Below, in pieces: positions 1 through 5,669 of a DNA stretch of 5,693 bases. Where the stretch lies: contig JALGTT010000200.1 in assembly GCA_029821235.1 (NCBI GenBank), positions 1 to 5,693 on the forward strand. Reading direction: 5' to 3'. Positions within the stretch are counted from its first letter, which is position 1; every line of letters begins with the position of its first letter. Under the pieces are notes generated by a model. It worked only from the letters and a program-made list of their open reading frames with translations, did not search any database and was not told where the DNA came from. The translations under genes were made by a program, and so were the position numbers. The DNA comes from Candidatus Hebobacteria bacterium (lineage in GTDB: Bacteria > Armatimonadota > Hebobacteria > Hebobacterales > Hebobacteraceae).

Positions 1-1
1 T

Positions 2-806
2 AAGCGCACCCCCGAGGAGGCGATCGCGGAGAACCAGGCGGCGATGCGGTGGTATGCGGAGCGCGGCATCCCCGTGGAGGTGAACGAAGCCCACCACTGG
101 AGCATGAGGGACTCGCACGACACGCTCTCCGTGGTGATGGCCTACCTCGCCGCCTACAATGCCCGCGCCATGGGGGTGAAGCACTACATCGCGCAGTACA
201 TGCTCAACTCGCCCCCCTCCATGTACGGCGGGATGGACCTGGCGAAACTCCTGGCCCAAATGGAGATGGTGGAGAGTCTGCACGGGGACAATTTCGTCTC
301 CATGCGGCAGGTGAGGGCCGGTCTGCTCCATTTCTCCCCCGACCCCCAGGTGGCGAAAGGACAACTGGCCGCCTCCACGGTGTTGGCCCTCGGCCTCCGC
401 CCCCACATCATCCACGTGGTGGCCTTCTGCGAGGGAGACCATGCGGCCACCGCGGACGACGTGATCGAGAGCTGCCACATCGTGCGGGGCGTGTTGCGCA
501 ACTGCCTCTTTGGGATGCCCGACCCGACCGCCGACCCCAAGGTGCAGCAGCGGAAAGAGGAACTGCTGGCCGAGGCGGAGGTGCTGCTCACCGCGCTGCG
601 CACCCTCGGAACGGGGGAAAAGGACCCGGCTGGGGGTGTTGGACGCGCCCCACCTCAAGGGCAACCCCTTTGCCGCCGGCCGCCTGGAGACCCGCACCGT
701 GAACGGCGCGCTCTGCGCGGTGGACCCGGAGACCAAGCGCGTGCTCAAGGAGAGCGAGCGGCTCCGCGCCCTGCCCGGCTTCGACGGTAAAGCCCTGCCC
801 GAGTGA
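2..806 (+). CDS. GlmE-like cobalamin-dependent mutase family protein, C-terminal part, frameshifted
   Basis: This is the 3' part of a gene that starts left of the window. Frame 2 is open from base 2 to about base 630 (beginning KRTPEEAIAENQAAMRW). The coherent C-terminus continues in frame 3 (LGVLDAPHLKGNPFAAGR, ending in ALPE) to TGA at 804-806. One surplus base between about 611 and 640, where there are two GGGGG runs (613-617 and 632-636), explains the switch. The order of elements resembles, from memory, the C-terminal half of the glutamate mutase epsilon chain: a helix with AAYNARAMGVKHYIAQYMLN, a strand with HIIHVVAFCEGDHAATADDV, then a tail GVLDAPHLKGNPFAAGR comparable to GVMDIPFGPSKYNAGK of GlmE. 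In that family a TIM barrel binds adenosylcobalamin together with a small B12-binding subunit and rearranges a carbon skeleton. The true substrate cannot be told, and no B12-binding partner is visible here. It converges with the hydrolase gene across a repeat-rich spacer. Confidence 0.6.
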
Positions 807-821
807 CCCGCCACCACGTCT

Positions 822-870
822 TGTAGGGCGGATATATCCCCGAGCATCGCGAGGGGTATACCCGCCGCCC
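822..870. repeat. Palindromic repeat unit, long variant
   Basis: The unit begins TGTAGGGCGG and ends CCCGCCGCCC, the same borders as the unit at 1102-1132, but has a longer core. Arms at 827-841 and 852-866 pair with one internal mismatch and one wobble, around a loop that includes GAGCATCGC. It lies 15 bases after the stop of the GlmE-like gene. Confidence 0.7.
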
Positions 871-882
871 GTTCTGCCTGTC

Positions 883-903
883 CGCCGTAGTCCGCCTACG
901 GCG
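883..903. repeat. Hairpin, 8 bp perfect stem
   Basis: CGCCGTAG at 883-890 pairs with CTACGGCG at 896-903 around the loop TCCGC. An alternative pairing uses TCCGC at 881-885 with GCGGA at 905-909. No T-run follows on either strand, so it is not a standard terminator. Confidence 0.65.
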
Positions 904-911
904 AGCGGAGT

Positions 912-953
912 CATTCCGAGCTCGAGTGCCGCAGGCACTCGGCCGTAGGAATG
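912..953. repeat. Two-tier hairpin
   Basis: The inner stem CGAGTGCC (923-930) and GGCACTCG (934-941) is a perfect 8 bp stem with a GCA loop. The outer arms CATTCC (912-917) and GGAATG (948-953) enclose it. It is part of the repeat cluster. Confidence 0.65.
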
Positions 954-967
954 CGAGGAATCCATCC

Positions 968-992
968 GGCGACGCACGCGAAGCGCGTCGCC
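968..992. repeat. Hairpin, 8 bp perfect stem
   Basis: GGCGACGC (968-975) pairs with GCGTCGCC (985-992) around the nine-base loop ACGCGAAGC. It is part of the repeat cluster. Confidence 0.6.
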
Positions 993-1075
993 ATGAAGAT
1001 ACGTGGTCCAATCAAACGGCAGACGAAGAACCCTTGGCGGACCATGGTGCCCTTGCCCCGCCGCCTGTTCTGTGG

Positions 1076-1094
1076 CGCAGATTTGCAATCTGCG
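1076..1094. repeat. Hairpin CGCAGATT-TGC-AATCTGCG
   Basis: This perfect 8 bp stem with a three-base loop is preceded by GTTCTGTGG. The following unit starts with GTTCTGTAGG, so the two look like adjacent units of related elements sharing the same leader word. Confidence 0.7.
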
Positions 1095-1101
1095 GCCGTT
1101 C

Positions 1102-1132
1102 TGTAGGGCGGGCATTCCCATGCCCGCCGCCC
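1102..1132. repeat. Palindromic repeat unit, short variant
   Basis: The unit begins TGTAGGGCGG and ends CCCGCCGCCC, like the unit at 822-870. GGCGGGCAT (1107-1115) and ATGCCCGCC (1120-1128) form a perfect 9 bp stem with a TCCC loop. On the - strand it lies about 13 bases after the hydrolase stop codon and may shape the 3' end of that transcript, although no U-run follows. Confidence 0.75.
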
Positions 1133-1141
1133 GCCACGCAA

Positions 1142-1936
1142 CTACTCCAATTCGAACAACTCCACCGCGGTCCCGCGGTTCACCTTTTCCCGCAACTCCT
1201 CGGGGGCCTTCACCGCGTCGAACAACTTGTCGTAGAACTCGAAATACGGCTGGAACCCCTCGTTGCCCGGGTTCTCGAAGATGACGATATCGCTGGCGAA
1301 CAGCACCTTGTTGAGCGTCTCCGTGTCCAGGTTGCCGTTGGGCGCGAAGATCTCCCGCCACATCAGGAGCGAGCGGCGGTAGGCGGTGCCCCCGCTCAGC
1401 TCCGCGTGCACCATCGGATTGGACCAGGTGATCTTCCACGCCTCCTCCCACCACGGGTTGCCGAAGTGGGCCATCAGGATCTTCAGTTTCGGGAAGCGGC
1501 GGGCCATGCAGTCCACCGCCGCCGGCCGCATCAGGGAGATGTCGGTGGGCCGCGGCTTCTTCGGCACGCCGAAGTCGTCGAGCCCCCGCGCGAGATAGCC
1601 GGTATGGAACATGCACACCTTGCCGTGCTCGGCGATGGTCCGGTAGAGCGGGTCGTAGCGCGGGTCGCCGTAGGAGAACTGCGGGTCGATGAACTTGATT
1701 CCCTTCGCGCCCCAGTCGAAGCACTCGCCGATCTCCTTCACCCGCACCGCGTCGATGTCCACCCAGGGCACGGGGATGATGAAATCGGGCATCGCCTCAT
1801 AGGCCTTGCGGCAGGGCTCGGGGTCGGCGATCAGCACCGCCCGCTCGATCCCCTGCTTCCGGCACTGGGCCACATAGTCGGCCGGCGATCCCTTCAGTTT
1901 CTCTATGTCTCCATGGGTGTGAGCGTCAATCCTCAT
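1142..1936 (-). CDS. Amidohydrolase_2-family TIM-barrel metal-dependent hydrolase
   Basis: This encodes a 264-residue protein of the amidohydrolase-2 type (the ACMSD-like group, whose members hydrolyse or decarboxylate small acids at a divalent metal). Counting from ATG, the N-terminal HxH is H6/H8 (in DAHTHGD), followed by K81 in KGIKFIDPQ, H111 in MFHTGY, H157 in LMAHFGNPW and D216 in FASDIVIFENPG. These are in the family's strand order, so the metal site looks complete. The length is at the short end for the group. The start is ATG at 1936: AAGGAGG (1944-1950) lies seven bases upstream. A GTG directly before it (1939) is in frame but only four bases from the ribosome site. It follows the MFS gene by about 88 bases and may be co-transcribed with it. 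The substrate is unknown. There is no signal peptide, so it is expected in the cytoplasm. Confidence 0.85.
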   Translation of the reverse strand: MRIDAHTHGDIEKLKGSPADYVAQCRKQGIERAVLIADPEPCRKAYEAMPDFIIPVPWVDIDAVRVKEIGECFDWGAKGIKFIDPQFSYGDPRYDPLYRTIAEHGKVCMFHTGYLARGLDDFGVPKKPRPTDISLMRPAAVDCMARRFPKLKILMAHFGNPWWEEAWKITWSNPMVHAELSGGTAYRRSLLMWREIFAPNGNLDTETLNKVLFASDIVIFENPGNEGFQPYFEFYDKLFDAVKAPEELREKVNRGTAVELFELE

Positions 1937-1943
1937 CACAGTG

Positions 1944-1950
1944 CCTCCTT
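1944..1950 (-). promoter_or_regulatory. Shine-Dalgarno of the hydrolase gene
   Basis: AAGGAGG on the - strand lies seven bases before ATG 1936 and four before GTG 1939, which favours the ATG. Its two leading A residues form the end of the hairpin at 1949-1979. Confidence 0.75.
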
Positions 1951-1979
1951 GCGCGGGACTCGGGACTCGTCTCGCGCAA
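1949..1979 (-). promoter_or_regulatory. Hairpin abutting the hydrolase ribosome-binding site
   Basis: TTGCGCG (1949-1955) pairs with CGCGCAA (1973-1979). After one mismatch, three more pairs (1957-1959 with 1969-1971) form. The loop region contains a tandem GGGACTC repeat (1955-1961 and 1962-1968). In the - strand transcript the 3' arm ends inside AAGGAGG, so the fold could modulate ribosome access. The structure is directly visible; the regulatory role is a guess. Confidence 0.4.
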
Positions 1980-2024
1980 GGGTTATCCGCGGCGGCGGAG
2001 ATTCCTGTCCCTCCGCGCGGCCGA

Positions 2025-3285
2025 TCACTCGCTGCGCCTCAACTCGGGCACCCGCCACCAGGCCAGCAGCGCAGACGCCAGGCACACCGCCGCCCCCGTG
2101 CCCAGCGCCAGCCGCGGCCCGATCCACTCCGCCACCGCGCCGATCTCCAGGTTGCCGAAGGGCCTCATGCCCGCGAACAGGAGGGTGCGGAGGCTCATCA
2201 CCCGGCCGCGCAGGTCGTCCGGGGCCATCCGCTGGAGGGCGGTATTGGCCACCACGTTGAAACTCATCGCGCCGGCGCCCACCAGAAAGAGCATCACCAG
2301 AGCGGCGTGGTAGGCGGGGGCCGCCGCCACCCCGCCCAGCATCAAGGGGAAGAAGATGGAGCCGAAGGTGGCGATCACCCCCAACTTCCAGAGGGTGGCC
2401 CCGCGCGGTGAGCGCGACGGCGGCCAGGAACGCGCCCACCCCTGGCACCGAGAACATCACCCCATAGGCCTCCGGCCCCACGTGGAACACATCGCGCGCG
2501 AGTACGGGCAGCAGCACCATGTAGGGCATGGCGAACAGGCTGGACACGCCCAGCAGGGCCAGCAGGGTGCGGGGCACGGGGCGGCTGGCGGCCCAACGCA
2601 GCCCTTCCCCGATGTGCGGCACCAGCGCCCCCGCCGCCGCGCCGCCGGGCGGGCGCGGGGCGATGAAGAGCAGCGCCGCCAGCATGGGCAGGAAGGTGAT
2701 GCCGTTCACCAGGAAGCAGGCCGCCACCCCCGCCTTCGCCATCAGCAGCCCCCCCACCGCGGGGCCCACCATGCGCCCGGTCTGGAAGGCGGTGGAGTTC
2801 AGCGACACCGCGTTCAGCGCGTCCTCGTGACTGGCCAGCTCGATCACCATCGCGTGCCGGGTGGTCATGTCGAAGGCATTGATGGTCCCCAGCACGCCGG
2901 CCAGCACCATCACGTGCCACACCTGCACCAGCCCGCTGTAGACGAGCGCGGCGAGCGCGAAGGCCTGCATCATCGCCGCCGTCTGGGTGACGAGGACGAT
3001 ATTGCGCTTGGCGATCCGGTCCGCGATCACCCCGGCCGGCAGGCTGAACACCAGCATGGGGAAGGAGGCGCACGCCCCCACCACCCCCAGGCTGAGGGGC
3101 GAATTGGTCAACTCCAGCACCAGCCACCCCTGGGCCGCCATCTGCATCCAGGTCCCCATCACCGAGATGATCAGCCCCGCCCAGAAGATGCGGAACTCAC
3201 GGTGCCGAAGCGCGCGCAGCGCCCTCCGCCTCGGGCGGGCGGCCTCGCTTCCCTCCGTCGTTCCAGGTGGCAGGTTGCTGGACAA
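2025..3285 (-). CDS. MFS transporter (MFS_3 / EntS-like), frameshifted
   Basis: This major facilitator of the MFS_3 type (a group including the enterobactin exporter EntS) would be about 419 residues if the frame were intact, a normal length. The N-terminal half has alternating hydrophobic segments. It also has the loop motif GVIADRIAKRNIV (D near residue 89) and DMTTRHAMVIELASHEDALN, with GPAVGGLLMAKAG, all typical of this family. The C-terminal half, NTALQRMAPDDLRGRVMS to VPELRRSE, is in another frame. The switch falls at CCCC 2399-2402; one base fewer there reads ALTARATLWKLGVIATF continuously. TTG at 3285 is chosen because AGGAG (3291-3295) sits five bases before it. The same frame is open farther upstream, to TTG 3336, without such a site. 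Substrate unknown; inner membrane; probably export. The frameshift may be an error or may inactivate the gene. Confidence 0.8.
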
Positions 3286-3290
3286 GAAGT

Positions 3291-3295
3291 CTCCT
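3291..3295 (-). promoter_or_regulatory. Shine-Dalgarno supporting a TTG start of the MFS gene
   Basis: AGGAG on the - strand is followed by ACTTC and then TTG (3285-3283). No ATG or GTG occurs between the open frame's beginning and the first membrane segment, so this site decides the start. Confidence 0.55.
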
Positions 3296-3337
3296 GCGGG
3301 ATCTCGTTTCGGGGACGGCAGGGGGGCCGAAAGCAAG

Positions 3338-3363
3338 GCCGCCCTGCAGGCTTGCAGGGCGGC
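3338..3363 (-). terminator. Hairpin between binding-protein and MFS genes, possible weak terminator
   Basis: A perfect 11 bp inverted repeat (arms 3338-3348 and 3353-3363) with a four-base loop lies 30 bases after the stop of the ModA-like gene. On the - strand it is followed by CTTGCTTTCGG, a poor T-tract. It could therefore attenuate rather than end transcription, or be another palindromic repeat. Confidence 0.4.
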
Positions 3364-3393
3364 GCCGTTGCCGGCCGATGCCTGATGCTGCGT

Positions 3394-4218
3394 TCAGCGT
3401 TCTCGCGGCGGCGTCAGGCCCGCGCGCTGGAGCGCCTCCCGGCCTCCCGCGCTGACTAGATACTCCACGAACGCCCGCGCCACCTCTGGCCTGGGGGCGG
3501 TGGCGATCACGCCCGCCTGGTAGGCGATGGGCTGGTAGTAGTCGCAGGGCAGTTCACCCACCAGGCGGATCGTCTTCGGGGGCCGTCCCGCCTCCAGCAG
3601 GCAGTCCTTGAACACCACCGCCGCCTCCGCCTTGCCGCTGAGGAGTTCGTCCAGCACATTCGCGTCCGGGTCGAAGGCGACGAGTTTCCGCGAAACCGCC
3701 TCCCACAGGTCCATCCTCTGGAGGGCGCGCCTGGCGCGATCGCCCAGCGTGCTGGTCGCCGGGTCCTCGACGAAGACGCGTTTCACGTCGGGGCGGGCCA
3801 GGTCCTCCAGGCGCTGGATATGGTCCGCCCCCTTCGCGGGGACGATCACGGCGAGGGGATAGGTGTTCGCCGCGATGTCGCGCACCTGATCGGCGGCCAC
3901 CACGCCGGACTCCACCAGCGCGGCCATCTCCTTGTCCCCGAGAGTAATGACCACCGCCGGCCGGGAATGTTCTCCGCTCGCCGCCCCCACCAGCGCCTGA
4001 GGCTTCTCCTTCTCATCCCAGATCTCCACCTCGGGATGGGCCTGCTGGTAGCCGGTGATCACCTTCCGCATCGGCCCGCTGATCACACACGGCAGATAGA
4101 TGGACAGGCTGACGCGTTCGGCCGCCGGCTGCGGCGCGGGGGAGGTGCAGCCGGCGGCGACCAGCGCCGCGGACAGCGCAGCCAGCAGCCAGCCGGCTCT
4201 GCCGATCCCCGCGTTCAT
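3394..4218 (-). CDS. ModA-like substrate-binding lipoprotein
   Basis: The 274-residue precursor has a lipoprotein signal: hydrophobic LLAALSAALVAAGC with the lipid-attached Cys at residue 24, then a Pro/Ala linker. The rest resembles type 2 periplasmic binding proteins of the molybdate (ModA) group: LEDLARPDVKRVFVEDPATS (about 137-156), NVLDELLSGKAEAAVVFKDC (187-206), and QPIAYQAGVIATAPRPEVAR followed by AFVEYLVSAGGREAL near the end. The first strand reads SIYLPCVIS (39-47) where ModA usually has a small-residue/Ser loop contacting the oxyanion, so the ligand may not be molybdate. Mature cysteines are C44, C206 and C225. The ATG overlaps the stop of the upstream lipoprotein gene by four bases, so the two are probably translated together. 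No permease or ATPase gene follows. Confidence 0.75.
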   Translation of the reverse strand: MNAGIGRAGWLLAALSAALVAAGCTSPAPQPAAERVSLSIYLPCVISGPMRKVITGYQQAHPEVEIWDEKEKPQALVGAASGEHSRPAVVITLGDKEMAALVESGVVAADQVRDIAANTYPLAVIVPAKGADHIQRLEDLARPDVKRVFVEDPATSTLGDRARRALQRMDLWEAVSRKLVAFDPDANVLDELLSGKAEAAVVFKDCLLEAGRPPKTIRLVGELPCDYYQPIAYQAGVIATAPRPEVARAFVEYLVSAGGREALQRAGLTPPRER

Positions 4219-4766
4219 TCCTCGGCCTGTTCGCCCTGCTCGGCGGCCGCACCCTCCCCGGAGGCTTCGTCCTTTCCACCCTGGCTGCCGCCCTTCGCCT
4301 TGTCGAGCGCCTGCTGAACCACGGCCTCGAAATCCTCCTGCGTCCAGAAAGAGTCCATGCGCTTGATCAGGTCAACCGACTCGGTCTTGCCGTCGCGCTC
4401 CACCTCGAAATGGGTGCTCCCGTTCACGAAAACGCCTGCGCAGGAGAGGCCGCAGCCTGCCCATTTCGCTCTTCCCTCGGGGGACTGCATGTCCCACACG
4501 GTCAGCGACACATCGTCCGGGCGCGCCTCCGCGAACTCCCGCAGGTAGTCGATGATAAACTGGTGATCCGGGTTCAAGGGATAGTACGCGACGATCTTCA
4601 CCGGCGCATCGGGGCTGCCCAGCGACACCGCCGCGCCCTCCGAAGATATCGCCCCTCCTCCGTTGGAGGCGCCCGGCGCGGCCGCCTGCTTCGGCCCGCA
4701 GCCCGCCACCATCACCATCACCACCGCCAACAGCGCCGTCAACGACAGTAGACCGACTCTCTTCAT
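4215..4766 (-). CDS. Lipoprotein with thioredoxin-like domain lacking the usual CxxC
   Basis: This encodes 183 residues counted from ATG 4766. A lipoprotein signal ends in VMVAGC with the lipidated Cys at 23, then comes a Gly/Ala/Ser linker. Around residues 48-60 the sequence LGSPDAPVKIVAYYPL matches the way DsbA/thioredoxin_4-type domains begin. Where those enzymes carry CxxC, this one has YPLNPDHQF. Two cysteines appear later instead, C105 and C109 in AGCGLSCAGVFVNG, just before a strand resembling the family's FVNG segment. The last 25 residues are Gly, Glu and Ala-rich low complexity. AGGAGG (4773-4778) is six bases before ATG; a GTG immediately before it (4769) is in frame but only three bases from that site. 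It is coupled by a TGA/ATG overlap to the ModA-like gene and lies 51 bases after the E1-like gene. The fold assignment is tentative; the function is unknown. Confidence 0.65.
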   Translation of the reverse strand: MKRVGLLSLTALLAVVMVMVAGCGPKQAAAPGASNGGGAISSEGAAVSLGSPDAPVKIVAYYPLNPDHQFIIDYLREFAEARPDDVSLTVWDMQSPEGRAKWAGCGLSCAGVFVNGSTHFEVERDGKTESVDLIKRMDSFWTQEDFEAVVQQALDKAKGGSQGGKDEASGEGAAAEQGEQAEE

Positions 4767-4772
4767 CACCAG

Positions 4773-4778
4773 CCTCCT
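4773..4778 (-). promoter_or_regulatory. Shine-Dalgarno of the thioredoxin-like lipoprotein gene
   Basis: AGGAGG on the - strand lies six bases before ATG 4766 and three before GTG 4769, which favours the ATG. Confidence 0.7.
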
Positions 4779-4790
4779 GATACTCTCTCT

Positions 4791-4808
4791 CGCCCGTCGA
4801 TCCGGGCG
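4791..4808. other. Small hairpin between E1-like and lipoprotein genes
   Basis: CGCCCG (4791-4796) and CGGGCG (4803-4808) pair around TCGATC. On the - strand a short GAGAGAGAG tract follows rather than T residues, so it does not look like a terminator and the genes may remain co-transcribed. Confidence 0.4.
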
Positions 4809-4817
4809 GGCATTTCG

Positions 4818-5561
4818 TCATCCGGCCCCACACACAGGGCACGACGGGTTCTTCTTCACCTCGCACACGGTGAACTCCATATCCTCCCCGTCCCACAGCA
4901 GCATGCGCCCCTTCAAATTGCTCCCCACCCCCGTCAGGTATTTCAGCGTCTCCATTGCCTGGAGGCACCCGATCACGCCGGGCGTTGCCCCCACCACCGG
5001 GAACAGGGCCTTCTCAGGCGGAGCCGGGAAGAGGCACTGGAAGCACGGGGTCTCGGGGACCTGGATGAAGGTCAGTTTTCCCTCCAGCCCCCAGATGCTC
5101 CCGTGCACGAAGGGGATTCCCTTCCTCACCGCGCACTCGTTGAGCACATACCGGGTGGGAAAGTTGTCCATGCAGTCCACGATGATGTCCGCCTCCCCGA
5201 CCAGGTCATCCACCGTATCGGCATCGATCCTGCTCGGCGCCGCCTCCACCTCGATGCTGGGGTTGATCTGGGTCAGGCTCATTCTCGCCGACTCCGCCTT
5301 GTTCACCCCGATGCGGGAGTCGTTGTGCAGGATCTGCCGGTTCAAGTTGCTCAGTTCGGGGCTGTCGAAATCACAGATGGTGATGTGCCCCACCCCGGCA
5401 ACCGCCAGGTAGATGGAGGCGGGAGAACCGAGGCCGCCCGCACCCGCTACGAAGACGCGCGCCCCTTTCAGCCTTCGCTGTCCTTCCTCACCCCAGCCTG
5501 CGATCATCATCTGCCGATGATACCGCTCCTGATCCATCTCGGTCAGCTCCGGCGGTTTCAT
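4818..5561 (-). CDS. HesA/MoeB/ThiF-family E1-like adenylyltransferase
   Basis: At 247 residues this is close to E. coli MoeB in length. Family members adenylate the C-terminal Gly-Gly of a ubiquitin-like sulfur carrier (MoaD, ThiS or similar) in the cytoplasm for molybdopterin, thiamine or other sulfur transfer. Visible elements are YHRQMMIAGWGEEGQ near the start, the nucleotide loop VAGAGGLGSP (G40-G45), DFD (D64, D66), NLNRQ with R75, K88 and CMDN with D132. The zinc ligands CFQC (173/176) and CPVC (241/244) are present. In the crossover loop the sequence is EKALFPVVGATPGVIG, with Phe at 187 where ThiF and MoeB usually have Cys. ATG 5561 is chosen over the open frame reaching 5603 because homology begins here and GGGAGG (5569-5574) is seven bases upstream. 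It is the first gene of the - strand cluster. Its carrier partner is not in the window. Confidence 0.9.
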   Translation of the reverse strand: MKPPELTEMDQERYHRQMMIAGWGEEGQRRLKGARVFVAGAGGLGSPASIYLAVAGVGHITICDFDSPELSNLNRQILHNDSRIGVNKAESARMSLTQINPSIEVEAAPSRIDADTVDDLVGEADIIVDCMDNFPTRYVLNECAVRKGIPFVHGSIWGLEGKLTFIQVPETPCFQCLFPAPPEKALFPVVGATPGVIGCLQAMETLKYLTGVGSNLKGRMLLWDGEDMEFTVCEVKKNPSCPVCGAG

Positions 5562-5568
5562 GGTCCTG

Positions 5569-5574
5569 CCTCCC
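5569..5574 (-). promoter_or_regulatory. Shine-Dalgarno deciding the E1-like gene start
   Basis: GGGAGG on the - strand lies seven bases before ATG 5561. The longer frame reaching 5603 would run through this site and adds 14 residues unlike the family. Confidence 0.7.
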
Positions 5575-5607
5575 GTACACCTGTAGTTTGCACGTAGCCG
5601 CAAGAAG

Positions 5608-5640
5608 CCGAATCGCCCGGCGGTGCGCCGGGCGATTCGG
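5608..5640 (-). terminator. Strong GC hairpin terminator of the upstream gene
   Basis: A perfect 14 bp stem (arms 5608-5621 and 5627-5640) encloses a five-base loop. It lies 29 bases after the stop of the gene entering from the right edge, and on the - strand is followed by CTTCTTG, a short T-rich run. On the + strand no T-run follows. It probably ends the upstream transcript, leaving only about 46 bases (5562-5607) for the promoter of the E1-like gene. No clear -35/-10 pair could be picked there. Confidence 0.65.
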
Positions 5641-5669
5641 GGGATCGAGTGAAGGGCCTCCGCGGCCGC

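Larger units (their letters stand above)
807..1141. repeat. Intergenic cluster of palindromic (REP/MITE-like) repeats between convergent genes
   Basis: These 335 bases hold no convincing gene. They are packed with inverted repeats: at least six hairpins with 7-14 bp stems at 827-866, 883-903, 912-953, 968-992, 1076-1094 and 1107-1128. The short word GTTCTG recurs at 871-876, 1067-1072 and 1098-1103 immediately before repeat units, and TGTAGGGCGG occurs at both ends (822-831 and 1102-1111). The stretch 993-1075 shows only a small ACCATGGT palindrome. Such clusters at convergent 3' ends are typical of extragenic palindromic elements, which can protect or terminate transcripts from either side. 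The class of element is inferred from structure only. Confidence 0.8.

Noticed and set aside
911..1141. Small - strand open frame of 76 codons in the spacer
   Set aside because: Its translation consists entirely of the palindromic repeats; there is no independent coding signal or ribosome site.
807..1141. CRISPR array
   Set aside because: The repeats are palindromic units of different length and sequence without regular spacing or uniform spacers.
588..1724. Long - strand open frame (378 codons) overlapping the hydrolase and the repeats
   Set aside because: It is out of frame with the hydrolase, Arg/Gly-rich, and crosses the whole hairpin cluster.
926..2260. Long + strand open frame (444 codons) opposite the hydrolase and the end of the MFS gene
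   Set aside because: It begins in the palindromic repeats and runs antisense to two recognisable genes; its Pro, Arg and His-rich composition is typical of a GC-rich shadow frame.
2356..3459. Long + strand open frame (367 codons) opposite the MFS gene
   Set aside because: It is a His, Gly, Gln and Arg-rich translation with no family-like motif, antisense to a clear membrane transporter.
3394..4218. Naming the binding protein modA
   Set aside because: The usual oxyanion-contacting Ser motif is replaced and ModB/ModC are absent, so the symbol would overstate what the sequence shows.
5562..5607. Sigma-70 promoter for the E1-like gene (TTGCGG with TGTACG at 18-base spacing on the - strand)
   Set aside because: The -10 match is poor and the spacer would place transcription start inside the ribosome site.
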